Source: Planktothrix paucivesiculata PCC 9631 (lineage in GTDB: Bacteria > Cyanobacteriota > Cyanobacteriia > Cyanobacteriales > Microcoleaceae). Taken from it: DNA of 64,000 bases. Within the stretch, counting starts at the first letter, position 1. Each line of letters opens with the position of its first letter. Made by a program: the position numbers and the translations under genes. The notes below the pieces were generated by a model that saw only the letters and a list, made by a program, of their open reading frames with translations, was not told where the DNA came from and did no database searches. Below are positions 6,953 to 15,240 of the stretch, in pieces. Location: positions 237,218 through 301,217 of the forward strand of contig NZ_LR735018.1 in the NCBI RefSeq assembly GCF_900009265.2, read 5' to 3'.

Positions 6953-9277
6953 GTGAAACATTTTCAAAGAATTGGTGCAGGAATTTTAACTGGTGCTGCG
7001 ATCGCCATTGTGGCACCAACCCCGGCATTTGCACAAACCCAAGTCCAGGATATCCGACTGGTGGAAATGAACGGGGAAGTGGCTTTAGTCTTAGTCACCC
7101 GTAGCGGAGAACGACCGGAGGTTTTTGTGGTCAGACGCGGCAATGATTTTGTTGCCGATATTATCAATACCCAACTTCCGGCCCAAAAACAAAACTTTCA
7201 ACAAAATAATCCTATCCCCGGTATTGCCTCTGTAGTGGTGACTCAACTGGATTCTACCAGTGTGCGGGTGATTGTCAGTGGGGTGAATGGTTCCCCCGAA
7301 GCCCGGATTATGCAAGGGTCTAACGAAGGCATTGTGATTAGTATGGGTGCATCTGCGGGTGCTGTGGCCCAAGTACCGAATCAAGTCCCCCCAGCAGCAC
7401 CGCCCGTACCTCCAGCCCCCCCAGCCAGAAGCCCTCAACCCGTATTAGTTCCCGATCCTCAAATTACTATTGATGGCCGCAATGTTCCCCAGAGTGGGAT
7501 TCGCCCTTCCGATGCGGTTCCTCCTTTCCTTCCCCGAGCCGTTGCCCCACCCCTGGGAGATATTGCCGTTTCTAATGTTAATGCCGGAATCCCCAACATT
7601 CGCCTCAATACCACTCAACGGATTCCTCGTTTAGTCCTACGAGATGCCCCGGTGAGCGATGTTTTAGCCCTATTAGCAAGAACGGCTGGACTGAATTTAG
7701 CCGTCAGTAATTTAGTCAAAGATTCTGCGAATGGTGAGTTTAGAGCACCCAATGATGAGAAGGAAGAAAACCAAATCCTAGGGCGAAAAATATCCTTAGA
7801 TATTGAAAATGAGTCTGTTGAGGATGTTTTTAACTATGTTTTGCGTTTAAGTGGATTACAGGCTAATCGTGTCGGGAATACGATTTTTGTCGGGGTTAAA
7901 CTGCCCACCACCGCCAGTGATGTTGTAGTTCGCAGTCTCAGACTGAATCAGGTTCCCGCCAAAACTGCGGCAGGTTTTTTGAGTAGTCAAGGGGCTGCAA
8001 CTCAAATTCTGGTCGAGCAAGTTACTATTACGGATGTGGGAACAGGGGTTAATTCAAGACCTGTTGAGACTAGAACACCAACAATTACAGAACTAGCTGC
8101 TAAAGAGTCTGGCAGTCCCCTAGTGCTCAAAGGATTATCCATCTCTACCGATGACCGACTCAATTCTATTACTCTCGTTGGCCAGGCGCACCTAGTAGAA
8201 ACCGCCGTGGCGATGTTAACCCAGATGGATTTACGTCAGCGTCAAGTCGCCGTTAACGTTAAAGTTGTTGACGTCAATTTAAGTGGAGAAGAAGCCGCTA
8301 GTAGTAGTTTCTCCTTTGGGGTTAACGATACCTTCTTTGTCAATGATGGCGGTGCGGCTTCGGTTAATTTTGGTGGGTATAATCCCCCGAGCCGGACAAC
8401 CGCAACCAATGGGATTAATGGGCGACCGATTGTTCCGAATCCCCTTTCTGGTGAGGCCCCTTTTTATGATCCGACTAGATTGTCTACAACTCCTTTAACA
8501 GCACCCGGAGGAGGCATTGGTTTAGACCCGATAGCACCAGTCACCGAGCGTCCGGGTCAAGTGGGAATTTCCGAGTACGAACCCTTTACCCGAGATTTAA
8601 CCACTGGAGCCCTAACGGCTTTAGGTTCAACCACTAATAGCCTTTTTCCCTTTTTCCAATATCCCCGCAAGTTCTTATCCACTTTGACCGCTCAAATTAT
8701 TAGTGGTAATGCTAAGATTCTCACCGATCCGACCTTAGTGGTTCAGGAGGGTGAAACAGCAAAAGTTGCCTTAGTTGAAGAAATTGTTAAATCAGTTACA
8801 ACAACCTTTACAGACACGGTTTCCGGCACAAGGGAAAACAAAGACTTTACCTTTCAAAATGTGGGTTTAACCCTGGATGTTAACGTGGAACGGATTGATG
8901 ATAATGGCTTTGTTTCCATGCGAATTAACCCCACTGTCAGTGCCCCCGGAGATCAAGTCAATGCTGGCGGCGATGATTTTGCCCGTCAGATTCTCAGCCG
9001 AACGGTCGAATCGGGTTTAATCCGTTTACGCGATGGTCAAACCTTGATTTTATCGGGGATTATTCAGGAACAGGAACGGGCTACAGTCAGCAAAATTCCA
9101 CTGTTAGGGGATTTACCGATTTTGGGTTCCCTATTCCGCAGAACCAATAAGGAGAATTCGCGGGCGGAAGTGATTGTCTTGGTCACGCCTCAAATTTTGG
9201 ATGACAGCGATCGCGCTCCCTACGGTTATGAATATAACGCTAGTCCCGATGCTTTACGGATGATGCAAAGAAGATAA
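6953..9277 (+). CDS. pilQ: Type IV pilus secretin PilQ
   Basis: The 774-residue product is the outer-membrane secretin through which the pilus exits. Domains in order: signal peptide (1-27, cleavage after PAFA), AMIN domain (about 35-130), a Pro-rich linker (about 140-165), STN/secretin N domains (about 225-430) and the secretin barrel (about 560-755). The barrel includes VGLTLDVNVERI and the signature LIRLRDGQTLILSGIIQ, followed by KIPLLGDLPILGSLFR. The start is GTG, preceded by GAGGAG at the right distance. It follows pilO after 114 bases and closes the cluster. Confidence 0.96.
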   Translation: MKHFQRIGAGILTGAAIAIVAPTPAFAQTQVQDIRLVEMNGEVALVLVTRSGERPEVFVVRRGNDFVADIINTQLPAQKQNFQQNNPIPGIASVVVTQLDSTSVRVIVSGVNGSPEARIMQGSNEGIVISMGASAGAVAQVPNQVPPAAPPVPPAPPARSPQPVLVPDPQITIDGRNVPQSGIRPSDAVPPFLPRAVAPPLGDIAVSNVNAGIPNIRLNTTQRIPRLVLRDAPVSDVLALLARTAGLNLAVSNLVKDSANGEFRAPNDEKEENQILGRKISLDIENESVEDVFNYVLRLSGLQANRVGNTIFVGVKLPTTASDVVVRSLRLNQVPAKTAAGFLSSQGAATQILVEQVTITDVGTGVNSRPVETRTPTITELAAKESGSPLVLKGLSISTDDRLNSITLVGQAHLVETAVAMLTQMDLRQRQVAVNVKVVDVNLSGEEAASSSFSFGVNDTFFVNDGGAASVNFGGYNPPSRTTATNGINGRPIVPNPLSGEAPFYDPTRLSTTPLTAPGGGIGLDPIAPVTERPGQVGISEYEPFTRDLTTGALTALGSTTNSLFPFFQYPRKFLSTLTAQIISGNAKILTDPTLVVQEGETAKVALVEEIVKSVTTTFTDTVSGTRENKDFTFQNVGLTLDVNVERIDDNGFVSMRINPTVSAPGDQVNAGGDDFARQILSRTVESGLIRLRDGQTLILSGIIQEQERATVSKIPLLGDLPILGSLFRRTNKENSRAEVIVLVTPQILDDSDRAPYGYEYNASPDALRMMQRR

Positions 9278-9301
9278 ATCACTAACACGACCCTGGGTAA
9301 A

Positions 9302-9359
9302 GAGGGCTAGGGGGATTGGGTTTTAGGGTTGACCGAAAAATCCAACGACCCTGGCCCTC
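9302..9359 (+). terminator. Hairpin after pilQ
   Basis: GAGGGCTAGGG (9302-9312) can pair with CCCTGGCCCTC (9349-9359), eleven pairs including one G-T. The stem lies 24 bases after the pilQ stop and is a plausible end of the pil operon. A classic T-run is not present on the plus strand, so it may work by another route or simply be structured RNA. Confidence 0.45.
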
Positions 9360-9437
9360 CCCCGTAAAAAAAATTTACAAAGGGGGTTGATTTTTGGGAA
9401 AAACCTGTGCTATATTATTTAATTGTGAATAAACTAA

Positions 9438-9510
9438 GGCTCAGTAGCTCAGTGGTTAGAGCAGGGGACTCATAAGCCCAAGGTCGCAGGTTCAAATCCC
9501 GCTTGAGCCA
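9438..9510 (+). tRNA. tRNA-Met (CAT anticodon)
   Basis: A 73-base cloverleaf can be drawn. The acceptor stem GGCTCAG pairs with TTGAGCC (one G-T), with discriminator A at 9510. The D arm is GCTC/GAGC, the anticodon loop is CTCATAA with anticodon CAT, and the T arm has GGTTCAAAT. The 3' CCA is not encoded. The anticodon stem has three strong G-C pairs flanked by mismatches. The CAT anticodon means elongator Met; an Ile tRNA with lysidine modification is the alternative, but the acceptor stem is more like Met. Confidence 0.9.
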
Positions 9511-9707
9511 TTCAAAACCAATCTGTTAACTCTTAATTTTGGGGTTTGGGGTCAGATCGCTTAGGAATAGGGAACACCGGAACACCAGAATAGGGAATAG
9601 TAGGTTACAAGGTTTAGTATTGTCCTAACCTTGATAGGACTTACGCAGGTCGCCCGAGAAACAGGGTTTTTTAGATAATATGTGGGTCACAACGAAGTAT
9701 TTTCGTA

Positions 9708-9735
9708 CTGTTCCCTGTTCCCTGTTCCCTGTTCC
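9708..9735. repeat. Heptanucleotide tandem repeat (CTGTTCC)4
   Basis: Four perfect units of CTGTTCC stand in tandem. The reverse complement GGAACAG is a phase of the same GGGAACA heptad found at the 3' end of queA (49134-49175). Such short tandem heptads are typical of filamentous cyanobacterial genomes. Confidence 0.85.
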
Positions 9736-9770
9736 CTCGCGCTACGCACTATACCGATTTTTTTTTAATC

Positions 9771-9800
9771 TTGTCTAACTGTACTCATTTCGACTATGAT
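9771..9800 (+). promoter_or_regulatory. Candidate sigma-70 promoter for the peroxiredoxin gene
   Basis: TTGTCT (9771-9776) and TATGAT (9795-9800) are separated by 18 bases, close to the ideal arrangement, about 100 bases upstream of the start codon. A second possibility is TTGTCC (9846-9851) with TATACT (9871-9876), which has a 19-base spacer. Confidence 0.4.
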
Positions 9801-9901
9801 ATAGTTGTAATAAATCGTAAGATAGCAAAACAATCGGGATCAAAATTGTCCTGATTTTCTGCAACGAAACTATACTATCGTCAGTTTAAGGAGTATTATT
9901 C

Positions 9902-10495
9902 ATGGCTGAGAGCCTGCGTGTTGGCCAAGTCGCCCCGGATTTTAAAGCAACGGCCGTTGTTGACCAAGAATTCAAAGACATCTCACTATCCGACTATCGG
10001 GGTAAGTATGTAGTTCTGTTCTTCTACCCCTTAGACTTTACCTTTGTTTGCCCGACTGAAATTACGGCTTTTAGCGATCGCGCCGAAGAATTCAGCAAAC
10101 TGAATACTCAAATTCTTGGGGTTTCCGTCGATAGCGCCTTCTCTCACCTAGCTTGGATTCAATCCGATCGCAAATCCGGCGGTGTGGGCGACCTCAACTA
10201 TCCTCTAGTCGCTGACCTGAAAAAAGAAATCAGCACCGCCTATAACGTCCTTGATCCCGAAGCCGGAATTGCCCTGCGCGGTTTGTTCATCATTGACAAA
10301 GAAGGGGTGATTCAACACTCCACGATCAATAACCTCGCCTTTGGTCGTAACGTGGATGAGACTCTGCGGACACTGCAAGCCCTGCAATATGTTCAAGCCC
10401 ACCCCGATGAAGTTTGCCCTGCGGGTTGGCAACCGGGCGACAAAACCATGATCCCCGATCCCGTCAAGTCCAAAGAATTCTTTGCGGCGGTCTAA
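9902..10495 (+). CDS. Typical 2-Cys peroxiredoxin
   Basis: The 197-residue protein is a thioredoxin-dependent peroxidase (AhpC/TSA family) that reduces hydrogen peroxide and organic peroxides in the cytoplasm. The peroxidatic Cys50 sits in [13 protein letters not shown] and the resolving Cys172 in EVCPAGW, both intact. The [10 protein letters not shown] segment resembles the GGLG motif of oxidation-sensitive peroxiredoxins. The start has a clear AAGGAG site at 9888-9893. A hairpin follows the gene, separating it from a second redoxin gene on the same strand. Confidence 0.97.
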   Translation: MAESLRVGQVAPDFKATAVVDQEFKDISLSDYRGKYVVLFFYPLDFTFVCPTEITAFSDRAEEFSKLNTQILGVSVDSAFSHLAWIQSDRKSGGVGDLNYPLVADLKKEISTAYNVLDPEAGIALRGLFIIDKEGVIQHSTINNLAFGRNVDETLRTLQALQYVQAHPDEVCPAGWQPGDKTMIPDPVKSKEFFAAV

Positions 10496-10520
10496 GATTA
10501 GGTTTTAGACAAGATTTAGG

Positions 10521-10552
10521 AACCCGTCTTTACAATTTTGTGAGGGCGGGTT
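10521..10552 (+). terminator. Possible terminator after the peroxiredoxin gene
   Basis: AACCCGTC (10521-10528) can pair with GGGCGGGTT (about 10544-10552) with one wobble, forming a GC-rich hairpin 25 bases after the stop codon. The following TTTCGTCTATT is only weakly T-rich. Confidence 0.4.
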
Positions 10553-10607
10553 TCGTCTATTCCGTAAGATTGTTTTACACTAAGATGAATACAAACCACA
10601 AACTATT

Positions 10608-11165
10608 ATGCTGACTTCTAACGATTTTACGGGTTTAATTAATCGTCGATTTTGGAATAACTTTTTTCCCATACCCGCCACTAGCAATTTAGAGTTAGGG
10701 TCGAAAACCCCTGATTTTCAATTACCCGATATTACCAATGGTCAATTAGTGCGGTTGTCTCAATTTCGAGGCGATCGCCCAGTGATTTTAGCCTTTACCC
10801 GCATTTTCACCGAAAAACAATATTGTCCCTGGTGTTATCCCCATGTTAGAGCGCTGAATGAAAATTATGAAGCCTTTGTTCAAAAGGGAATAGAAGTTTT
10901 ACTGATTACCAGTACCGATGAACGCCAAAGTAAAATTGTAGTCAAAGATCTCGGGTTAAAAATGCCATTGCTGAGTAATCCAAGCTGTGGCATTTTCCAA
11001 ATATATCAAGTAGGACAAGCCCTGGGCGCGCCCTTACCCGGTCAATTTGTTTTAGACAAAAAGGGCATCTTGCAATATAAACATTTGTTTTCTTTTTTTG
11101 ATTACAATGCTAGTATTAAAACCCTCTTAGAAGTCGTCGATCCCCTCACGAGTCCCAAAGCCTAA
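10608..11165 (+). CDS. Redoxin-domain (peroxiredoxin-like) protein with a CPWC motif
   Basis: The 185-residue protein has an AhpC/TSA-like thioredoxin fold: GSKTPDFQLPDITNGQLVRLSQFRGDRPVILAF leads to TRIFTEKQYCPWCYPH, with Cys73 and Cys76 forming a CxxC pair. The residues before the Cys differ from the PxxxTxxC motif of true peroxiredoxins, so it may act as a disulfide reductase or an atypical peroxidase. It follows the 2-Cys peroxiredoxin gene, suggesting an oxidative stress role by context. Its 3' end overlaps the convergent gene by 20 bases. Confidence 0.85.
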   Translation: MLTSNDFTGLINRRFWNNFFPIPATSNLELGSKTPDFQLPDITNGQLVRLSQFRGDRPVILAFTRIFTEKQYCPWCYPHVRALNENYEAFVQKGIEVLLITSTDERQSKIVVKDLGLKMPLLSNPSCGIFQIYQVGQALGAPLPGQFVLDKKGILQYKHLFSFFDYNASIKTLLEVVDPLTSPKA

Positions 11166-11778
11166 AATCCGTGACTAAACAGACTGGATTTCCCTGGGAA
11201 TCATAACCCCAATAGGAAGGATAACAACCCTCACCCCAACCGGAATGAAAGGCAATAATATTCAATCCGGTTGATTCATCTAAACAGAAATTTGTCCAAT
11301 CCCAAGTATCAAGATAGGTTTGATCTAATAGTTGATCCAAACAATGATAATAATGGTCAAAATCATGATCAGAAAGGGAAGATAGATATTTGACCCCCTC
11401 CCCATCGATAAAACATCCTGTCCCAGAAGTGACGGGATAACTCGATTCTTGATCAGGTTGAGAAGATATCGCTAATTCCCATCTCACTGCGGGTTGATCT
11501 CGAATTATTAACATCCCATAGGCGACCCTTTGTTCTTTTTGGTCATGGAATGTGGCGATACTGAGTTTCACCGGATAACGACCCGCAGCTAGGGTTTGAG
11601 TCAAACAAAGATGCGGGTTAGGGACAACTAAAGGATCACAAACGGCAATTTTTCCAGAGGTTAAAACGAGTTCACCGAGGGCATGGACAGAATAGGTAAC
11701 TTGATCGATATGCTGATCAAGGGTAGTTTGAAAACAATAACCATGTTGAAATGCTTGATTCAAGTCAGTGGGATTCAT
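11146..11778 (-). CDS. DUF4241 domain protein
   Basis: The 210-residue product matches my memory of the DUF4241 family, whose function is unknown. Recognisable features are ELVLTSGKIAVCDPLV near the N-terminus, the strand-rich middle (RYPVKLSIATF, YGMLIIRD), the Gly-rich turn TSGTGCFIDGEGVKYL, and the end SGWGEGCYPSYWGYDSQGNPVCLVTDF. No signal peptide or membrane segment is present. The gene converges on the redoxin gene with a 20-base overlap of the 3' ends. Confidence 0.75.
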   Translation of the reverse strand: MNPTDLNQAFQHGYCFQTTLDQHIDQVTYSVHALGELVLTSGKIAVCDPLVVPNPHLCLTQTLAAGRYPVKLSIATFHDQKEQRVAYGMLIIRDQPAVRWELAISSQPDQESSYPVTSGTGCFIDGEGVKYLSSLSDHDFDHYYHCLDQLLDQTYLDTWDWTNFCLDESTGLNIIAFHSGWGEGCYPSYWGYDSQGNPVCLVTDFRLWDS

Positions 11779-12130
11779 CCTTTCTACCTGCCTTCTAAGA
11801 GAAAACTTAATGATTTGTCCTTTTAAAGCAAACCGTTTTTAGATCTAAAGTTCGGTTGTCATTGTAACGAATTATGGTTAAAAGGCAATAGGGAATGGGG
11901 AACACCGCAACAGGCAAATTCACCCACTTAAAAGTAGGGGATTTGCACAAGGACTGGTCGGTAATTGTCAAAAACTCTAGGAGTGATGTCCCTCCAAAGC
12001 CAAACTAAAACAGGGGTTTGACCAGAAATCCCCAGAATCAAATATTACAACAAAATCCTGACGGATTGCTATAATAATCGGTTGAGTTGAATCCGCTTTA
12101 ATACTTATTACATTGACTCAACCCTAATTT
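11779..12130. other. Intergenic region, no gene seen
   Basis: This 352-base stretch between divergent genes must hold both promoters. It contains a heptad-like remnant (GGCAATAGGGAATGGGGAACA near 11884-11904). No convincing small reading frame, RNA or paired structure was found. Confidence 0.5.
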
Positions 12131-13480
12131 ATGGCTAATCTGATTAAAAATATACAACCCACCCTGGATTTTATTCCGCCTCATTTTAATCCTTTAGTGC
12201 TAAAAGTCTGTCAATGGGGGATGCCCTTTTGGATGAAATGGAAAACCCAATTAGTTGACATTCAAGCCGAACAAATTGAACGATTAGTTGATCTTTATCA
12301 ACAATTTAAAAGCGGAAAAGTTAGATTTTTATTAGCTTTTCGTCATCCAAATACAGATGATCCCTATTGTATCAGTCAATTATTATGGCGATTTGTTCCT
12401 GAAAGTGCCAAACAACAGGAAATAGTCTTATCTAATCCAATTCATGCCCATTTTATGTATGATCGAGGGATTCCTTTATGGGCAGGAAATATAGTTTCTT
12501 GGTTATTTCCAAAATTAGGAGGAACACCGATTTTAAGGGGGAAAGTCGATCGTTTAGGATTACGATCCGCAAGGGATTTATTTATTAATGGTCAGTTTCC
12601 TTTAGCCGCCGCACCGGAAGGGGCAACCAATGGACATAATCAAAATATTAGTCCTTTAGAACCCGGAATTTCTCAATTAGGATTTTGGTGTGTTGAAGAT
12701 TTAAAAAAAGCCGAACGACCCGAAGAAGTTTATTTAGTTCCGATTGGTATACAGTATTTTTATATTAAAGATAATTGGGAAGATTTAGAAAAATTAATTG
12801 CCCAATTAGAAAGAGATTGTAACTTACCTCCATCTAGCCCGGATTTAACCTTTGCATCTCTCTATAGCCGTTTAATTCGGTTGGGAAATCATTTATTAGA
12901 TATTATGGAAAATTTTTATCGCCAATTCTATTATCGGAGTATTCCCGCCGATGAAACCCTTGATTTTCCAGATCGAATTAAACGATTATTAGATATTGCC
13001 TTAACCGTTGCTGAAGAATATTTTAATCTCAAACCCATGGGGGATTTAAGTAGTCGTTGTCGTCGTTTAGAACAGGCGGGATGGGATTGTATTTATCGCT
13101 ATGATCTCAAGGCAAATGATACCTGGTCGGCGGTAGAATTAGGATTAGCAGATCGGGTAGCAACCGAAGCTAGTTTGCGAATGTGGAATATGAGATTAGT
13201 GGAAAGTTTTGTGGGGGTAACAGGCAGTTATATTAAAGAAAATCCGACTTTTGATCGTTTTGCCGAAACCACATTAATTGTCTGGACAATGGTAACTCGG
13301 TTAAAGGGAGAAAACCCTCAAAAACGGCCCCATTTAGGAAAAAAACGCGCTAAATTAACCATTGGTGAACCGATTTCTGTGACTAAAAAATGGTCGGATT
13401 ATCAAACAAATCGTCGTCAAGCAGTTGCTAATTTAACCCAGGATTTACAGACTGCTTTAGAACAGATGATTGAGCATTAA
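12131..13480 (+). CDS. PlsC-like glycerolipid acyltransferase
   Basis: The 449-residue product carries the acyltransferase motif HX4D (His72 to Asp77 in RHPNTDDPY) and the downstream substrate-binding block PEGATNGH (about residues 162-169). These are signatures of 1-acylglycerol-3-phosphate O-acyltransferases. The protein is longer than classic PlsC (about 240 residues) because of a C-terminal extension of unknown role. No clear membrane span is visible apart from moderately hydrophobic patches. It probably acts on membrane lipids, but the exact substrate cannot be read from sequence. Confidence 0.8.
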   Translation: MANLIKNIQPTLDFIPPHFNPLVLKVCQWGMPFWMKWKTQLVDIQAEQIERLVDLYQQFKSGKVRFLLAFRHPNTDDPYCISQLLWRFVPESAKQQEIVLSNPIHAHFMYDRGIPLWAGNIVSWLFPKLGGTPILRGKVDRLGLRSARDLFINGQFPLAAAPEGATNGHNQNISPLEPGISQLGFWCVEDLKKAERPEEVYLVPIGIQYFYIKDNWEDLEKLIAQLERDCNLPPSSPDLTFASLYSRLIRLGNHLLDIMENFYRQFYYRSIPADETLDFPDRIKRLLDIALTVAEEYFNLKPMGDLSSRCRRLEQAGWDCIYRYDLKANDTWSAVELGLADRVATEASLRMWNMRLVESFVGVTGSYIKENPTFDRFAETTLIVWTMVTRLKGENPQKRPHLGKKRAKLTIGEPISVTKKWSDYQTNRRQAVANLTQDLQTALEQMIEH

Positions 13481-13594
13481 AATCCTATTCATCTTAGGGG
13501 CAAGGCGCGCCTCGCCCCTACTACTGCTTTTATACAATTCCTTGATACTTACTATATAATAAATTAACCCAACCTCAAATGAGGAGGAACAAAA

Positions 13595-14296
13595 ATGTCA
13601 ATTACAGCAGAACAATTCGAGGCATTAATGCCCGATGGTACTCAAGTTGAAAGTGAGTATATAGAAATGGAAAGTACGTTACATTATCTCCAGTTAGCGT
13701 TATTAGTGTCTTGTTTAGATTGGTTATGGAAAGATAGAACAGATTATTTTATTGGGGCAAATTTAACCATCTATTTTAGTCGTCAACAACTGAGAAATCG
13801 AGACTTTCGCGGGCCGGATTTTTTCTTGGTAAAAAATACTTCTAAACGTCCGAGAAAATCCTGGGTAGTTTGGGAAGAAGAAGGGAAATATCCCGATTTA
13901 ATTATTGAACTTCTTTCCAACTCAACGGCAGAAACTGATAAAACCACTAAAAAGAATTTATATCAAGATCAATTTAGAACCCAGGAATATTTCTGGTTTT
14001 CTCCCGATGATTTAGAACTAACGGGTTTTAAATTAGTCGGACAGGAATATCAAGAAATTATTCCCAATACCGCCGGATTATTAGAAAGTGAAGTATTAGG
14101 GTTATTCCTAGGAATTTACCAAGAAAAACTACGGTATTTTACTTCAGAAGGTGAGCTTCTTTCTACACCTGAAGAAGCAGCATTAGAAGCACAAAATCAG
14201 GCTAGTCAAGCGCAAAATCGGGCTAATGAAGCACAGAATTTGGCTGAACGTTTAGCCGAACAATTAAGGTCTTTGGGAATAGAACCGATAGAATAA
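13595..14296 (+). CDS. Uma2-family (PD-(D/E)XK-like) protein, copy 1
   Basis: The 233-residue product belongs to the Uma2 (DUF820) family, a restriction-endonuclease-like fold greatly expanded in cyanobacteria. Motifs are GPDFFLV, the YPDLIIELLSNST core carrying the putative Asp and Glu ligands, and a Lys-rich KTTKKNLYQDQF before EYFWFSPDDLEL. The C-terminus is an Ala/Gln/Asn helical repeat (AQNQASQAQNRANEAQN). It is nearly identical to the next gene: 834 bases separate the two starts. An AGGAGG site precedes the ATG. Biological roles in this family are unknown. Confidence 0.9.
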   Translation: MSITAEQFEALMPDGTQVESEYIEMESTLHYLQLALLVSCLDWLWKDRTDYFIGANLTIYFSRQQLRNRDFRGPDFFLVKNTSKRPRKSWVVWEEEGKYPDLIIELLSNSTAETDKTTKKNLYQDQFRTQEYFWFSPDDLELTGFKLVGQEYQEIIPNTAGLLESEVLGLFLGIYQEKLRYFTSEGELLSTPEEAALEAQNQASQAQNRANEAQNLAERLAEQLRSLGIEPIE

Positions 14297-14315
14297 AGAT
14301 ATTTCCAAACATATT

Positions 14316-14345
14316 GTAGAAAGACGCGCCGTGGCACGTCTCTAC
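14316..14345. repeat. Palindromic REP-like repeat, copy 1
   Basis: The core AGACGCGCCGTGGCACGTCT (14322-14341) is an imperfect palindrome, flanked by GTAGA and TCTAC that extend the inverted repeat. Other copies are at 15114-15133, 52029-52048, 52103-52146 (split variant) and 57051-57070 (inside smc). Confidence 0.85.
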
Positions 14346-14428
14346 TCTAGGGTTTAAGAACATAGCTGAATTAACCCAGTTTACAACTTTTATTCATCGG
14401 CTAATATTAAAAGTAAACGAGGAAAAAA

Positions 14429-15088
14429 ATGTCAATTACCGCAGAACAATTCGAGGCATTAATGCCCGATGGTACTCAAGTTGAAAGTGAGTATATAGAA
14501 ATGGAAAGTACGTTACATTATCTCCAGTTAGCGTTATTAGTGTCTTGTTTAGATTGGTTCTGGAAAGATAGAACAGATTATTTTATTGGGGCAAATTTAA
14601 CCATCTATTTTAGTCGTCAACAACTAAGAAATCGAGACTTTCGCGGGCCGGATTTTTTCTTGGTGAGAAATACTTCTAAACGTCCGAGAAAATCCTGGGT
14701 AGTTTGGGAAGAAGAAGGGAAATATCCCGATTTAATTATTGAACTTCTTTCCAACTCAACGGCAGAAACTGATAAAACCACTAAAAAGAATTTATATCAA
14801 GATCAATTTAGAACCCAGGAATATTTCTGGTTTTCTCCCGATGATTTAGAACTAACGGGTTTTAAATTAGTCGGACAGGAATATCAAGAAATTATTCCCA
14901 ATACCGCCGGATTATTAGAAAGTGAAGTATTAGGGTTATTCCTAGGAATTTACCAAGAAAAACTACGGTATTTTACTTCAGAAGGTGAGCTTCTTTCTAC
15001 ACCTGAAGAAGCAGCATTAGAAGCACAAAATCGGGCTGAACGTTTAGCCGAACAATTGCGATCTTTAGGCATCGAACCGATAGAATAA
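14429..15088 (+). CDS. Uma2-family (PD-(D/E)XK-like) protein, copy 2
   Basis: The 219-residue product is almost identical to copy 1. Differences are two substitutions (Leu to Phe in DWFWKDR, Lys to Arg in FLVRNTS) and loss of 14 residues from the AQN-rich C-terminal helix. Identity extends downstream to an ATATTTCCAAA stretch and the palindromic repeat, so the duplicated unit included gene plus repeat. The few differences imply a recent duplication or ongoing gene conversion. The same putative nuclease residues are intact. A GAGGAAA ribosome binding site precedes the ATG. Confidence 0.9.
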   Translation: MSITAEQFEALMPDGTQVESEYIEMESTLHYLQLALLVSCLDWFWKDRTDYFIGANLTIYFSRQQLRNRDFRGPDFFLVRNTSKRPRKSWVVWEEEGKYPDLIIELLSNSTAETDKTTKKNLYQDQFRTQEYFWFSPDDLELTGFKLVGQEYQEIIPNTAGLLESEVLGLFLGIYQEKLRYFTSEGELLSTPEEAALEAQNRAERLAEQLRSLGIEPIE

Positions 15089-15113
15089 AGATATTTCCAA
15101 AAATCTTGTAGAC

Positions 15114-15133
15114 AGACGCGCCGTGGCACGTCT
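15114..15133. repeat. Palindromic REP-like repeat, copy 2
   Basis: The core is identical to the copy at 14322-14341 and lies at the same position relative to the preceding Uma2 gene, showing it was carried along in the tandem duplication. Confidence 0.85.
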
Positions 15134-15240
15134 CTACAGGGGGGTGAGAAACATTAACCCTTGAGAGATGACCCCCTAACCTGCTATGGTAATTGTTTGT
15201 CACCTTAATTGTCTTAGTAACATTCTTTATAAAATTTCCT

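Larger units (their letters stand above)
9511..9901. other. Intergenic region with repeat fragments and the peroxiredoxin promoter
   Basis: No gene is seen. The stretch holds a scattering of GGGAACA-like heptads (about 9566-9600), one end of the dispersed ATAGGACTTACGCA element (9634-9647), four tandem CTGTTCC units (9708-9735) and, close to the next gene, promoter-like sequence. Confidence 0.6.

Noticed and set aside
6895-7438. Overlapping frames at the start of pilQ
   Set aside because: They are shadow frames of the secretin gene in other reading frames.
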